Positions 17,515-26,495 of a DNA stretch of 64,000 nt are shown in pieces. Source of the DNA: Thermosynechococcus sp. HN-54. Lineage in GTDB: Bacteria > Cyanobacteriota > Cyanobacteriia > Thermosynechococcales > Thermosynechococcaceae. The notes below the pieces were generated by a model. That model was not told where the DNA came from. It ran no database searches and saw nothing but the letters and a program-made list of their open reading frames with translations. The stretch lies in the NCBI RefSeq assembly GCF_023650955.1, contig NZ_CP098039.1, positions 2,294,001-2,358,000 of the forward strand, in the 5' to 3' direction. Each line of letters starts with the position of its first letter. The stretch's first letter is position 1. The position numbers and the translations under genes were made by a program.

Positions 17515-17691
17515 GTGCACATCGCCTATTATGCTTTTGCTGCTTGTTTCACCGTCTTCCTCATTCTCTACGTTTTGCGAGGAATCGCTTGGCTGACAAT
17601 GCTACCGGGCGGCATTTTCTTGGCCCTTGCCATGGCCAGTTGGTTGACGGGACTGTGGTCAATTCTTGCCTTCTTAAGGCAGCGCTATTAA
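17515..17691 (+). CDS. Possible small two-helix membrane protein
   Basis: A 58-residue frame from GTG 17515 to TAA 17689-17691, with two hydrophobic stretches (residues about 4-22 'YYAFAACFTVFLILYVL' and 27-52 'LPGGIFLALAMASWLTGLW') and a basic end 'LRQRY'. The composition is that of a real membrane protein rather than a random frame, but the start codon is uncertain (an in-frame stop lies at 17491-17493) and no ribosome binding site is obvious. It converges with the degenerate P-type ATPase gene with an 18-base gap. Confidence 0.45.
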   Translation: MHIAYYAFAACFTVFLILYVLRGIAWLTMLPGGIFLALAMASWLTGLWSILAFLRQRY

Positions 17692-17709
17692 AGGCTGGAT
17701 GAGCCACAA

Positions 17710-19530
17710 TTAGGCCACAACCAGTTGGGGGGACTCTGGGTACAACGGTTGCAGTTGCAGGGGTACAGGCCTTGGTGAGGTCGGCAATAGCTCTGTGCGA
17801 AACTGGGGTGCGTTGCCCTGCCAAAACTCGGCCATAAAGGCAGTGGCGTTGTTGGTGACGACATTCACCACCGGATGCAGGCCGAAAAACATCCCACCAA
17901 AGGTGACAGCCAAGTTGGGTAGGGCAATTAAGGCCACATTTTGATAGGTTCGCTCTAGGGCATCGCGGGCAATGGCAATGCCACGGCCAAGGGCAGACCA
18001 ATCCCCATCCAACAGGATCACCACTTTGGCATTGGGAGCAAAGGTGGGGGGCTGCCAGCGAATCGGCAAGCACGTGGATTCAGGACAGGAGCACGTTTCA
18101 CCAAAACTCAGCCATCCGCCCCGTCGACCGTTGCTCCTGAGGTAGGTCTGAAGATCGGCGAGGCGATCGCTCGTGAGATCGGTGGTGCCCTCAAGGGGCA
18201 TGCCGTGATCCTGCAGAAGATAGGTATGAATGCCAAGCTGTCGCAATTGGTGAATTAGCAGTTGTGCCTCTTGGGGCTGGGGGAGACCCTGCCGCGCATC
18301 AATCACCAAGCAGTCCAGTTGCGCCAGTTGTTCTAGAGTACCTGCTGTGGGTAAATAGACCCCCTGTTGCACGGCAAATACCTGTGCTGAAAGCATCACC
18401 GTCCGTAGGGACAGTTGCACACCACTACCAAAGTCAAATTGCAACGGGGCGATCGCCGGCCCGTAGGCACCCGTAGCCAGCCAGAGGGCACCACTGAGGG
18501 CAAGGGTTGGCAGCACGGCATGGCGGGCAAATTCCCCCTGTTGGTGGGCAAGGGCACTGTCATAGACCGGTTCAGTGTGTAGCAGATCCGTAATCAGACC
18601 AAGGCGTGTTTGCCAACCGGTGCGCACCACCCGCAGCTGGAGTTGTCCCGTGAGAATTTGACAGCCGGCATAGAGAGCCTCGCCGGGACGACACACCCAC
18701 ACCTGTCGGGAAGCTTCAAAATGAGCAGGCTCAACTTCCGCTAACCCGGCAACAACGCAGCCATCCGCTGGCACAACATCCCCCGGTCGTAGCCACAGGA
18801 GATCACCGGCTTGCAACTCCTGACTTTCGATCATCAGCGACTGCCCTTGACGTTCCACTGTGAGCTGTTCATAGTGAGCCATCAAAACACTGGGATATAG
18901 ATGCAACTGTTGTCGTCGCTGGCGATCGCGCAGATCTGCCCGTGCCCCGACTAACGTGGTCTTCAATGCAGGCGCCAACAACTGACCATTGGCCGTGTGC
19001 ACAGCCATCCAGAGGCTATCGAGCAAATCCACATTGGGGGGATGCCCCTGACTGATTTGATGCCCTACCCGTTGAAACCACGGCCAAGCACTGGCCAAGA
19101 CTGTTGCCCCGACAACCACCAAGGGCAATTCCAAGGGCACACTCAGCAGTGAAACCCCCAAGGCCACCAAGGGCAGTCCCAAGCGTTCCCAATCGGTTTC
19201 AAGGCGAGCATCAGCCTCCACTTGTGCTTCGTAGTCTTCGAGGGCAATCGCATCCGCAGGAGCCGCACTGGCAGGAAGGGGCTGGGGCATGGCCACCATG
19301 GCCTGCTGAAAACAGTGATTCAAGCGTTCATAGACCGCTGCTTCATCAAGCGAATGGGGTTGATACTCCACCACCACGGTTGCCGCTTGGGGATTGAGCC
19401 GTACCCGCTCGACAATGGCCAAAGATTCTAGCAACTGCACCAATAACTCTCCGTAGGCGGGGTCCCGCTGCACACGCGGCACGCGAAAGCGCACTCGCCC
19501 TGTTGTGGCATGAACAATTTGCTGTTCCAT
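17710..19530 (-). CDS. Degenerate P-type (P1B-like) ATPase, catalytic motifs lost
   Basis: A 606-residue protein with the full plan of a heavy-metal P-type ATPase but no catalytic motifs. An HMA-2-like N-terminal domain ('VHATTGRVRFRVPRV') is followed by membrane segments, an actuator domain ('LWLRPGDVVPADG'), further membrane segments, a shortened P domain and a normal C-terminal membrane pair ('NVALIALPNLAVTFGGMFFG'). Where the TGE loop should be there is 'HFEASRQ' (about 270-276); where DKTGT should be there is 'DARQG' (D411); the CPC-type metal motif is absent ('LSLRTVMLS'); and GDGIND has become 'LDGDWSA'. The frame is uninterrupted, so it is a conserved non-catalytic protein rather than debris. 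ATG 19554 is an alternative start. Confidence 0.82.
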   Translation of the reverse strand: MEQQIVHATTGRVRFRVPRVQRDPAYGELLVQLLESLAIVERVRLNPQAATVVVEYQPHSLDEAAVYERLNHCFQQAMVAMPQPLPASAAPADAIALEDYEAQVEADARLETDWERLGLPLVALGVSLLSVPLELPLVVVGATVLASAWPWFQRVGHQISQGHPPNVDLLDSLWMAVHTANGQLLAPALKTTLVGARADLRDRQRRQQLHLYPSVLMAHYEQLTVERQGQSLMIESQELQAGDLLWLRPGDVVPADGCVVAGLAEVEPAHFEASRQVWVCRPGEALYAGCQILTGQLQLRVVRTGWQTRLGLITDLLHTEPVYDSALAHQQGEFARHAVLPTLALSGALWLATGAYGPAIAPLQFDFGSGVQLSLRTVMLSAQVFAVQQGVYLPTAGTLEQLAQLDCLVIDARQGLPQPQEAQLLIHQLRQLGIHTYLLQDHGMPLEGTTDLTSDRLADLQTYLRSNGRRGGWLSFGETCSCPESTCLPIRWQPPTFAPNAKVVILLDGDWSALGRGIAIARDALERTYQNVALIALPNLAVTFGGMFFGLHPVVNVVTNNATAFMAEFWQGNAPQFRTELLPTSPRPVPLQLQPLYPESPQLVVA

Positions 19531-19598
19531 GACGACTTGACAAATTAAAGTCATGACGACTACGCTTTAGAAAGCAACGTTATGTAGAGGACTCCACC

Positions 19599-20333
19599 AT
19601 GCTACCCAACCGTGAAGGGCAACGTGTTCCCGAAGTCACCTTTCGCACCCGTGAAGGCGATCAATGGGTCAATGTGACCACCAATGATTTGTTCAATGGC
19701 AAAACTATTGTCGTGTTTGCTTTGCCGGGTGCTTTCACCCCTACCTGTTCCTCGACCCATCTCCCCGGCTACAACGAATTGGCACCTCTGTTACGCGAAT
19801 GTGGCGTGGATGACATCCTCTGCATTTCCGTGAATGATGCCTTTGTCATGAATGAGTGGGGTAAAACCCAGCAGGCGGAGAAGGTGCGCCTCATTCCCGA
19901 TGGTAATGGTGAATTTACCGCCGGCATGGGCATGCTTGTCGATAAGGAAGACCTTGGTTTTGGCAAGCGCTCTTGGCGCTATTCAATGCTGGTGAAGGAT
20001 GGGATCATCGAAAAAATGTTCATTGAACCCGAAGAACCCGGCGACCCCTTCAAGGTCTCGGATGCGGAAACGATGCTCTGCTACCTCAACCCCCGCTACA
20101 AGCGGCAATGTGTGTCGCTCTTTACGAAGCGGGGCTGCCCCTACTGTGCCAAGGCAAAAACCCTGCTGGCGGAAAAGGGCATTCACTACGATGAGATTGT
20201 TGTCGGTGAGGGGGCTAGCCTGCGATCGCTCCAAGCGGTTACCGGGGCAACGACAGTTCCCCAAGTCTTTATTGACGGCAAATACATTGGCGGTTCCGAG
20301 GCACTGGCGGAATACTTGGCCACCCATTGTTAA
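19599..20333 (+). CDS. Peroxiredoxin-glutaredoxin fusion protein
   Basis: A 244-residue hybrid thiol peroxidase that reduces hydroperoxides using its own glutaredoxin domain and glutathione. Residues 1 to about 160 are a Prx5/type II peroxiredoxin with the peroxidatic cysteine C50 in '[12 protein letters not shown]'; residues about 168-244 are a glutaredoxin with the active site 'CPYC' (C180, C183) and '[14 protein letters not shown]' for glutathione binding. Similar fusions are known from Haemophilus and other bacteria. Divergent from the degenerate ATPase gene, 68 bases apart. Confidence 0.93.
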   Translation: MLPNREGQRVPEVTFRTREGDQWVNVTTNDLFNGKTIVVFALPGAFTPTCSSTHLPGYNELAPLLRECGVDDILCISVNDAFVMNEWGKTQQAEKVRLIPDGNGEFTAGMGMLVDKEDLGFGKRSWRYSMLVKDGIIEKMFIEPEEPGDPFKVSDAETMLCYLNPRYKRQCVSLFTKRGCPYCAKAKTLLAEKGIHYDEIVVGEGASLRSLQAVTGATTVPQVFIDGKYIGGSEALAEYLATHC

Positions 20334-20410
20334 GTATCTTCGCTAAAGCAGCGGCAGGCAAGAATTTCACCCAAAAATGGAGTAATGAACTGCCTGCATC
20401 CCCGCCATCT

Positions 20411-22084
20411 ATGACAAAGCCACACTTTTGGACACGCTTTTTCCTGTGCCTGTTGTTCGCTTTTTTACTGGTAGGGGGGCAGGCACGGGTGCCCTCAATG
20501 GCTCAAACTGCTGCAACGCCACCACCGCCCCCTGAGATTCAGGAATACCCAGTCACCCTCGATGGCGAAGTTTTGTTTGAGGTGCGCCAAGGCATTGGCT
20601 CCTTTACCCCTGAGGAGCGGGCAGCAGCAATTCAACATCGTATCCTACAAGTGGCAGAGGATGAAGACATTCCCGTTGAGAGCATCACCATTAAACGTGT
20701 TGGCGATCGCGAGAATGTCAGTGTTGTGCAGGGGAACCGCCCGCTCGTCACCATTACAAGAGCGGATGTGGGCGATCGCTTGGAAAGTCAAGAAGAAGTC
20801 GCCGTTGAACTGACCCAGCGCATTCGCGCAGCAATCAGCCGTTATCGTCAAGATCGCGTGCCCCAAACTCTTCTCAAAAATACCATCTTGGCGATTTTAA
20901 CAACTGTTCTCACCCTGATTCTCTGTTCTGTTATTCTTCGCATCTCCGCCAAGGTTTTTCCCCCTGTGAGTCGCTGGGGTGGGGAGCGGATTCCCCCTTT
21001 ACGCCTGCAAAATTTTGAGATTATTTCTCAGGAAACAGTGGAGCATTGGCTATTGCGGATATTCCAGTTTACCCGCCTGATACTGCTGCTGTTTGTTCTC
21101 TATCTGTACCTAACGTTTGTTTTCAATCTCTTTCCTTGGACACGCACCTTTGGCAAGAATTTCCTCAACCACTTCTTGGGTTCCCTTGAATTTATTCTCA
21201 CGAGTATTGGCAACTATCTTCCCAATTTGGTGGCGATCGCCCTCATTAGCGCTATCACCTACTACATCCTAAAGGGGATGCGGGCTATTTTTAGCGCCAT
21301 TGAAAGTGAGCGCCTGCTGATTCCCGGCTTTTATACCGACTGGGCAAAACCGACCTACAACCTACTGCAAATTCTAATTATTGCTTTAGCGGCAGTCGTG
21401 GTTTTTCCCTACTTACCCGGCTTTGATTCACCGGCCTTTCGGGGCATTTCTGTGTTTTTGGGGATTCTCTTTTCCTTGGGTTCCACCTCGGCGATCGCCA
21501 ACGTCGTCGGTGGTGTCATTCTCATTTATACTCGTTCCTTTCAACAGGGGGATCTCATTCAAATTGGTGATGTTCAGGGAATCGTTGTTCAAAAAACCTT
21601 ACTGGTCACCCGCATCTGTCGTCCCAACAACCAAATCGTCACTATTCCCAACTCCTCACTCCTCAACAGCAATGTCACCAACCTGTCCGTTGCTATCCGC
21701 GAACTAGACCGCCCCTTAATTTTGCAAACCACGATTACCCTTGGCTATGATGTACCCTGGCGGGAGGTCTATGCCGCCATGATTGAAGCGGGTCGCCGCA
21801 CTGAGGGGGTTTTAGCGGAACCGTCTCCTTTTGTTTGGCAAACCGCACTGAACGATTTTCATATTAGCTATCAACTGAATGTCTATACCCGTGATTGGCC
21901 TCGCGTCCCTTGCATTATGTCGGAACTTCACGAAAACTTGCAGGATGCTTGTAACGAAGCAGGGATCGAAATCATGTCACCCAGTTACTTGGCCCTGCGG
22001 GATGGTAACACTAGTACCATTCCCAACAATTACCTAGGGGATGACTATTTCCCGCCGGGATTCCGCATTATCTTACCCAAATAG
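20411..22084 (+). CDS. MscS-family mechanosensitive channel with extended N-terminus
   Basis: A 557-residue membrane protein. A signal peptide (about 5-35) precedes an exported domain of about 130 residues ('EDIPVESITIKRVGDRENVSV'), then four or more membrane segments (about 160-180, 220-245, 265-300, 320-360), and the MscS pore and cytoplasmic domains (about 345-530; 'GSTSAIANVVGGVILIYTRSF', 'RPNNQIVTIPNSSLLNSNVTN'). The pore helix resembles that of small-conductance-type channels used against osmotic downshift. ATG 20411 is preferred over 20327, which overlaps the previous gene. Unlike the channel at 5914-7695, it has no nucleotide-binding domain. Confidence 0.87.
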   Translation: MTKPHFWTRFFLCLLFAFLLVGGQARVPSMAQTAATPPPPPEIQEYPVTLDGEVLFEVRQGIGSFTPEERAAAIQHRILQVAEDEDIPVESITIKRVGDRENVSVVQGNRPLVTITRADVGDRLESQEEVAVELTQRIRAAISRYRQDRVPQTLLKNTILAILTTVLTLILCSVILRISAKVFPPVSRWGGERIPPLRLQNFEIISQETVEHWLLRIFQFTRLILLLFVLYLYLTFVFNLFPWTRTFGKNFLNHFLGSLEFILTSIGNYLPNLVAIALISAITYYILKGMRAIFSAIESERLLIPGFYTDWAKPTYNLLQILIIALAAVVVFPYLPGFDSPAFRGISVFLGILFSLGSTSAIANVVGGVILIYTRSFQQGDLIQIGDVQGIVVQKTLLVTRICRPNNQIVTIPNSSLLNSNVTNLSVAIRELDRPLILQTTITLGYDVPWREVYAAMIEAGRRTEGVLAEPSPFVWQTALNDFHISYQLNVYTRDWPRVPCIMSELHENLQDACNEAGIEIMSPSYLALRDGNTSTIPNNYLGDDYFPPGFRIILPK

Positions 22085-22197
22085 CACTAGGCTGGCATCA
22101 GCAAGATCAGACTCGCTCCGCAGGTTCTTCGAGTGCAAGGGCTTATTGACTGGAGGCTTGCTAGGCTAGAGGCAGGCAATGTTTGAAGGAGTGGCTG

Positions 22198-22566
22198 ATG
22201 AGTCTTCTGGGCAATCTCATTTGGCTAATTTTTGGTGGCTTCCTGACGGGCATTGGCTATATGATTGGTGGCTTGACCCTCTGCCTCACGATCATTGGCA
22301 TTCCTTTTGGGATTAAAGCCATAGAACTTGGCTGGAGCGCTCTATTTCCTTTTGGCAAGCAGATTGTTGAGGCGCCCAATGCCAACAGTACCTTAACAAT
22401 GATCTTTAATATTCTGTGGCTATTGGTTGTGGGTTGGGGCATTGCCCTCAATCATTTAATTTGGGGAGTGATCTTAGCGGTTACAATTATCGGCCTGCCC
22501 TTTGCCCAACAGCACTTCAAGCTAATGATTTTGGCACTCCTGCCCTTTGGCCGCGCGCTGAAGTGA
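22198..22566 (+). CDS. YccF (DUF307) family inner-membrane protein
   Basis: A 122-residue membrane protein with two copies of the YccF motif, 'LTIIGIPFGIKAIELGWSALFPFG' (in pieces, about residues 26-52) and 'VTIIGLPFAQQHFKLMILALLPFG' (about 92-118), and three to four hydrophobic helices. Function unknown. ATG 22198 is chosen because AAGGAG ends six bases upstream; an in-frame TTG at 22183 lies before that site and is unlikely. Confidence 0.85.
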   Translation: MSLLGNLIWLIFGGFLTGIGYMIGGLTLCLTIIGIPFGIKAIELGWSALFPFGKQIVEAPNANSTLTMIFNILWLLVVGWGIALNHLIWGVILAVTIIGLPFAQQHFKLMILALLPFGRALK

Positions 22567-22578
22567 TTTTCAATGATT

Positions 22579-22596
22579 GGGGGCCAAGACGCCCCC
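22579..22596. terminator. GC-rich hairpin between yccF and psaX
   Basis: GGGGGC (22579-22584), six-base loop, GCCCCC (22591-22596), placed in the gap between two convergent genes. It has no T-tract on either strand, so a bidirectional, imperfect terminator is the most that can be claimed. Confidence 0.45.
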
Positions 22597-22617
22597 TCAG
22601 TCCGTTCCTCTCAATTC

Positions 22618-22728
22618 CTACTTGAGGATGCCAAAGTAGTAGGCAGCAACCAAGAAGTTAATGGCCAACAGCAGTACAGCCCAAAAGGTACGGAAAGCGT
22701 AGGTGGGTTTTGCAGATTTTGTTGCCAT
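22618..22728 (-). CDS. psaX: Photosystem I subunit PsaX
   Basis: A 36-residue single-span protein, 'MATKSAKPTYAFRTFWAVLL' at the start and 'AAYYFGILK' at the end. It matches the PsaX subunit seen in the Thermosynechococcus photosystem I crystal structure, a peripheral helix that binds one chlorophyll. The gene is present in only some cyanobacteria, so it is a useful taxonomic marker. ATG 22728 has GAGGA eight bases upstream; a longer in-frame extension to 22818 is not PsaX-like. Confidence 0.96.
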   Translation of the reverse strand: MATKSAKPTYAFRTFWAVLLLAINFLVAAYYFGILK

Positions 22729-22762
22729 AGTTGACATCCTCTTGATGGGAAACGGCAACCCT

Positions 22763-22768
22763 ATTATA
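22763..22768 (-). promoter_or_regulatory. Canonical -10 box of psaX
   Basis: On the minus strand TATAAT (22763-22768) lies 34 bases before the psaX start, with only a weak -35 (TACAGG at 22786-22791, 17-base spacing). Confidence 0.5.
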
Positions 22769-22942
22769 CGCCACCGAGAGAGTCTCCTGTATGCTTGAGG
22801 TGACGTGATATACTTCAAATGAATTCTAGCTAAAACTGCCTAGGGTCTGGAGAATCAAAAAATAATCCAAAGCCCAAGGTCGGCCTCAAGGTTGCTAGAG
22901 TATATTCTTAAGGCTGCTAATTCGTTATAAGGGTTCTGATTT

Positions 22943-23266
22943 ATGTCCAGTGCATTGTCCGTCACGGATGCCACCTTTGAAGAAGAAGTATTAAATAGCG
23001 ATATTCCTGTATTGGTGGACTTTTGGGCGCCTTGGTGTGGACCCTGCCGCATGGTAGCGCCCGTTGTTGACGAAATTGCCAATGAGTATCAGGGTAGAGT
23101 CAAGGTCGTCAAGGTGAACACCGATGAAAACTCTAAGGTAGCGACCGACTACGGCATTCGCAGCATCCCGACGCTGATGATCTTCAAGGGAGGACAAAAG
23201 GTCGATATTTTGGTCGGTGCCGTACCCAAAACCAAAATTGAAGCAACCCTTGCGCAGTTTCTCTAG
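22943..23266 (+). CDS. trxA: Thioredoxin (m-type TrxA)
   Basis: A 107-residue dithiol reductase with the active site 'WCGPC' (about residues 31-35) in '[14 protein letters not shown]', the cis-proline loop '[13 protein letters not shown]' and the normal C-terminal helix. It is a typical cyanobacterial/chloroplast m-type thioredoxin, reduced by ferredoxin-thioredoxin reductase in the light. It begins 22 bases before thiS in the same direction, possibly an operon with it. Confidence 0.95.
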   Translation: MSSALSVTDATFEEEVLNSDIPVLVDFWAPWCGPCRMVAPVVDEIANEYQGRVKVVKVNTDENSKVATDYGIRSIPTLMIFKGGQKVDILVGAVPKTKIEATLAQFL

Positions 23267-23287
23267 GTTAGATACGCCCTTACGGCT

Positions 23288-23509
23288 ATGGTTCCTGTTG
23301 AGCCAGCGATCGTCGTTCATGTCAATGGCACTCCTCACACCTTGAGGCGATCGCTCTCAATTCCAGAACTTTGTGACCTGCTCAATATTCACCCCCGCCT
23401 TGTTGCCATTGAATACAATGGTGAGATTTTGCATCGGCAGTTTTGGGAAACCACCTATGTGCAGGCGGGCGATCGCTTGGAAATTGTCACGATTGTTGGT
23501 GGCGGCTGA
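23288..23509 (+). CDS. thiS: Sulfur carrier protein ThiS
   Basis: A 73-residue ubiquitin-fold protein that carries the thiocarboxylate sulfur for the thiazole ring of thiamine. The diagnostic C-terminus is a glycine run ('IVTIVGGG') whose last glycine is adenylated by ThiF/MoeB-type enzymes. 'VHVNGTPHTL' opens the fold. The TGA stop overlaps the ATG of the following lipoprotein gene (TGATG). No thiG or thiF lies in the window. Confidence 0.88.
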   Translation: MVPVEPAIVVHVNGTPHTLRRSLSIPELCDLLNIHPRLVAIEYNGEILHRQFWETTYVQAGDRLEIVTIVGGG

Positions 23510-25257
23510 TGCGCGGGTGGCAATGGCCTCTGATTGCGCTACTGGTGTGTCTGTGCACCCTTAGCCTCGGAAGCTGTGCTGGCTTAATTACTCCGCGGGC
23601 AAACCAGTTAGTTACCGCCATCACCTCAGACCCGAAAACGTTTAACTATGCCCTAAGTCAAGAATCGCCCAATGTTTTTGGCTACCTCTACACCGGCTTG
23701 ATTCAAGAAAATGGCCTGACTGGTGAACTGGAGCCTGCCCTTGCTGAATTTTGGGACATCAAGCCAGACACTTTAGAGATTGTCTTTCAACTCAAACCCA
23801 ATCTAAAGTGGTCGGACGGGGTTCCCCTCACCAGTGAGGATGTCGTCTTCACCTACAACGAGATCTATTTCAATCCGGAAATTCCCACGAGTAGCCGCGA
23901 TATTCTCCGCATTGGCCAGAAGGGGTTGCTACCTGAAGTGACAGCCCAAGGCGATCGCCAAGTGACGTTTAAGCTGCCTGAACCCTTTGCCCCGTTTCTA
24001 CGCAATACTGGATTGCCGATTTTGCCTGCCCATCTGTTGCGGGAAGCGGTACGAGAACGGGATAGCCAAGGGCGGTTGAAGTTCCTGTCTATGTGGGGAA
24101 CGGATACGGATCCGCGGCAGATTGTGGGGAATGGTCCCTTTGTCATGGATCGCTATGTGAATAGCCAGCGGTTGATCTTTCGGCGTAATCCTTTTTACTG
24201 GCGATCGCCCCTGCCCCATCTTGAACGGTTTATTTGGCAAATTGTTGAATCCACCGACACCGCCATGCTGCAATTTCGCTCCGGCGGTCTGGATTTATTT
24301 GCCGTTACCCCTGAGATGTTTTCCCTCCTAAAGCGGGAAGAAAAGCGGGGTCAGTTTCGCATCTACAACAGCGGGCCAAGTCCCAACACCCTTTTTCTGT
24401 GTTTTAATCTGAATCGCGGGCGGCGCAATGGAAAGCCCCTCGTGGATCCCGTGAAATCGGAGTGGTTTAACGATGTCCGCTTCCGGCAGGCGGTGGCCTA
24501 TGCCCTCGATCGCCAGCGGATGATTAACAACATTTACCAAGGCCTAGGGGCACCCCAGCATTCCACCATTCCCGTCCAAAGTCTTTTTTACTTCTCGCCG
24601 GAGGAGGGACTGCCCACCTACAGTTACGACGTTGCCAAAGCTAAGGAATTATTGAAAGAAGCGGGCTTTCGCTACGATGACCAAGGGCGACTCTTTGATG
24701 CGCAGGGAAACCGCGTTCGCTTTTCCTTGGTGACCAACGCTGGCAACAAAATCCGCGAGGCCATTGCCACCCAAATTCAGCAGGACTTGGGGGCGATCGG
24801 CATGCAGGTAGATCTGCAATTTTTGGCCTTTAGTACACTGGTGGATCGCCTGTCCAATTCCCTAGAGTGGGAAGCCCATATCCTTGGTTTTACGGGCGGT
24901 GGCAATGAACCCAATAGTGGTGCCAATATCTGGCGGGTGGATGGCCTTTTGCATACGTTCAATCAGCAACCGGCACCCAATCAACCGCCCATTACAGGTC
25001 GGGTCGTGGCTGACTGGGAACAACGCATTAGCGATCTCTATGTGCAGGGGGCACAGGAACTCAATCTGGAACGGCGCAAGCAAATCTATGCTGAAGCGCA
25101 GCGACTGGCTCAGGAATATCTCCCTTTTATCTACTTGGTGAATCCCCTCTCCCTCACGGCTTTTCGCAATCATGTGGTCGGTGCCAATCCCACGGCGCTG
25201 GGGGGTGCCCTGTGGAATCTGGATGAACTGAAGGTGGCAATGGCAGCAATGGATTAG
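23509..25257 (+). CDS. Peptide/nickel-type ABC transporter substrate-binding lipoprotein (family 5)
   Basis: A 582-residue extracytoplasmic binding protein of the OppA/DppA class. It has a lipoprotein signal ending 'LGSC' (cysteine at about residue 26), then the family pattern 'SDPKTFNYALSQESPN', 'PALAEFWDIKPDTLEIVFQL', 'LKWSDGVPLTSEDVVFTYN' and 'VRFRQAVAYALDRQRMI'. The start ATG overlaps the thiS stop by one base. No permease or ATPase genes follow; the stop overlaps the convergent mazG stop by 4 bases. The ligand is unknown; peptides are most likely from the family. Confidence 0.87.
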   Translation: MRGWQWPLIALLVCLCTLSLGSCAGLITPRANQLVTAITSDPKTFNYALSQESPNVFGYLYTGLIQENGLTGELEPALAEFWDIKPDTLEIVFQLKPNLKWSDGVPLTSEDVVFTYNEIYFNPEIPTSSRDILRIGQKGLLPEVTAQGDRQVTFKLPEPFAPFLRNTGLPILPAHLLREAVRERDSQGRLKFLSMWGTDTDPRQIVGNGPFVMDRYVNSQRLIFRRNPFYWRSPLPHLERFIWQIVESTDTAMLQFRSGGLDLFAVTPEMFSLLKREEKRGQFRIYNSGPSPNTLFLCFNLNRGRRNGKPLVDPVKSEWFNDVRFRQAVAYALDRQRMINNIYQGLGAPQHSTIPVQSLFYFSPEEGLPTYSYDVAKAKELLKEAGFRYDDQGRLFDAQGNRVRFSLVTNAGNKIREAIATQIQQDLGAIGMQVDLQFLAFSTLVDRLSNSLEWEAHILGFTGGGNEPNSGANIWRVDGLLHTFNQQPAPNQPPITGRVVADWEQRISDLYVQGAQELNLERRKQIYAEAQRLAQEYLPFIYLVNPLSLTAFRNHVVGANPTALGGALWNLDELKVAMAAMD

Positions 25258-26360
25258 GTCTCTTCGGGTTTCGTCTCTAAGGGTGCTTCAGTGGGATTTT
25301 CTGCGGCCAACTGTACCTTAGCCCGCTGCCAGAGGGCTTCGAGTTCCTCTAGCGTGTAAGTTTCAAGGGGGCGATCAATGGCCGCCTCAATGCATTCGAG
25401 GCGTTGGATAAAGCGTTGGTAGGTTTGTTGCAGCGCATTCACGGGATCCAGTTGGCACCAGCGGGCTAGGTTAATCACACTAAAGAGCAGATCCCCTAAT
25501 TCGGCAGTCTGCTGTTCGGCATTCCCTTGGAGCAGTGCCTCCTGAAATTCCGCCAGTTCCTCGTAAAATTTCTCCCAAGCCCCGCTAATGGTTGGCCAAT
25601 CCAAACCGGCACGGCTTGCCCGCTCGCCAATTTTCATCCCCGCCATTAGGGGCGGAAGGGTGCGAGCATAGCGTTGCAGTTTTTGACTCAGGGGGATGGG
25701 TTCCTCGGTACCCTTTTCAGTGGCCTTGATCTGCTCCCATTGGTCGCGCACCTCTTGAGCGGTTGTCAGGGCTACTTCGCCAAAGACATGGGGATGGCGG
25801 CGGATCAATTTGTCAGTAATCCCTTGAATGACTTGGGCAAGGGTAAATTGGTTGGCTTCTTGGGCCAGTTGACTCTGGAGCACAACTTGCAGCAACAGGT
25901 CTCCCAATTCTTCGGCGATCGCCCCCGTATCGCCCTCTTGCAAGGCATGCACCACTTCATAGGCCTCCTCAAGGACATAGGGAATCAGGCTGGTTGGCGT
26001 TTGCTGCAAATCCCAAGGGCAGCCCCGCTCTGGATGGCGCAATTCACGGACGACATCAATCAAGCGTTGAAATTGGGTCAAGGCCTCTGGTAGGGGGGGC
26101 GGAACATAAAGTTGTAAAGGACAGTTGGCCTCAGTTAGCTCTGCCAATTCCCCAAGGGTGAGGGGAAGACTGTGGTGTTGGGCATCAATCAGCGTTAACA
26201 GCGTATCTAAAGGCCAATGGCGGCGGAAATGTTGAGCCAAGCGGTGGGCGATCGCCAGCGTCGGAATCTCAGTAATCAAGCCGCCCTGAGGCAATTCAGT
26301 CGCCTCTGCCAAGACAGTTGCAGCCGACAAAACAGTGAGGGGCATGGCCATAGGAGACAT
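25254..26360 (-). CDS. mazG: Nucleoside triphosphate pyrophosphohydrolase MazG
   Basis: Hydrolyses NTPs to NMP and pyrophosphate, cleaning the pool of abnormal nucleotides. About 368 residues: an N-terminal extension of about 100 residues without recognised motif, then two MazG domains. The first has 'LRHPERGCPWDLQQTPTSL', 'EEAYEVVHAL' and 'EELGDLLLQV', the acidic metal-binding helices; the second has 'KFYEELAEFQEAL' and 'AELGDLLFSVINLARW'. The start is uncertain: ATG 26360 is used here, with a GTG at 26378 as alternative. Convergent with the lipoprotein gene, sharing its stop. Confidence 0.9.
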   Translation of the reverse strand: MSPMAMPLTVLSAATVLAEATELPQGGLITEIPTLAIAHRLAQHFRRHWPLDTLLTLIDAQHHSLPLTLGELAELTEANCPLQLYVPPPLPEALTQFQRLIDVVRELRHPERGCPWDLQQTPTSLIPYVLEEAYEVVHALQEGDTGAIAEELGDLLLQVVLQSQLAQEANQFTLAQVIQGITDKLIRRHPHVFGEVALTTAQEVRDQWEQIKATEKGTEEPIPLSQKLQRYARTLPPLMAGMKIGERASRAGLDWPTISGAWEKFYEELAEFQEALLQGNAEQQTAELGDLLFSVINLARWCQLDPVNALQQTYQRFIQRLECIEAAIDRPLETYTLEELEALWQRAKVQLAAENPTEAPLETKPEET

Positions 26361-26495
26361 CACTGGACGCTGAATCACTATTGCTTGCCTATCATCGCCA
26401 ATTTTCTAACGTTAATGCTAGGGGTCTCCTCGATGTTGGCCATCCACCCCCTGATTGAGCTTTTTCTGCCTGACCTTGCAGTAGTCAACAGTGGG

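Noticed and set aside
19104-19431. Plus-strand open frames inside the degenerate ATPase gene.
   Set aside because: Pro/Arg/His-rich antisense shadows of a well-supported protein.
25254-26360. MazG as part of a toxin-antitoxin (MazEF) system.
   Set aside because: It is the two-domain housekeeping pyrophosphohydrolase, with no mazE or mazF next to it.
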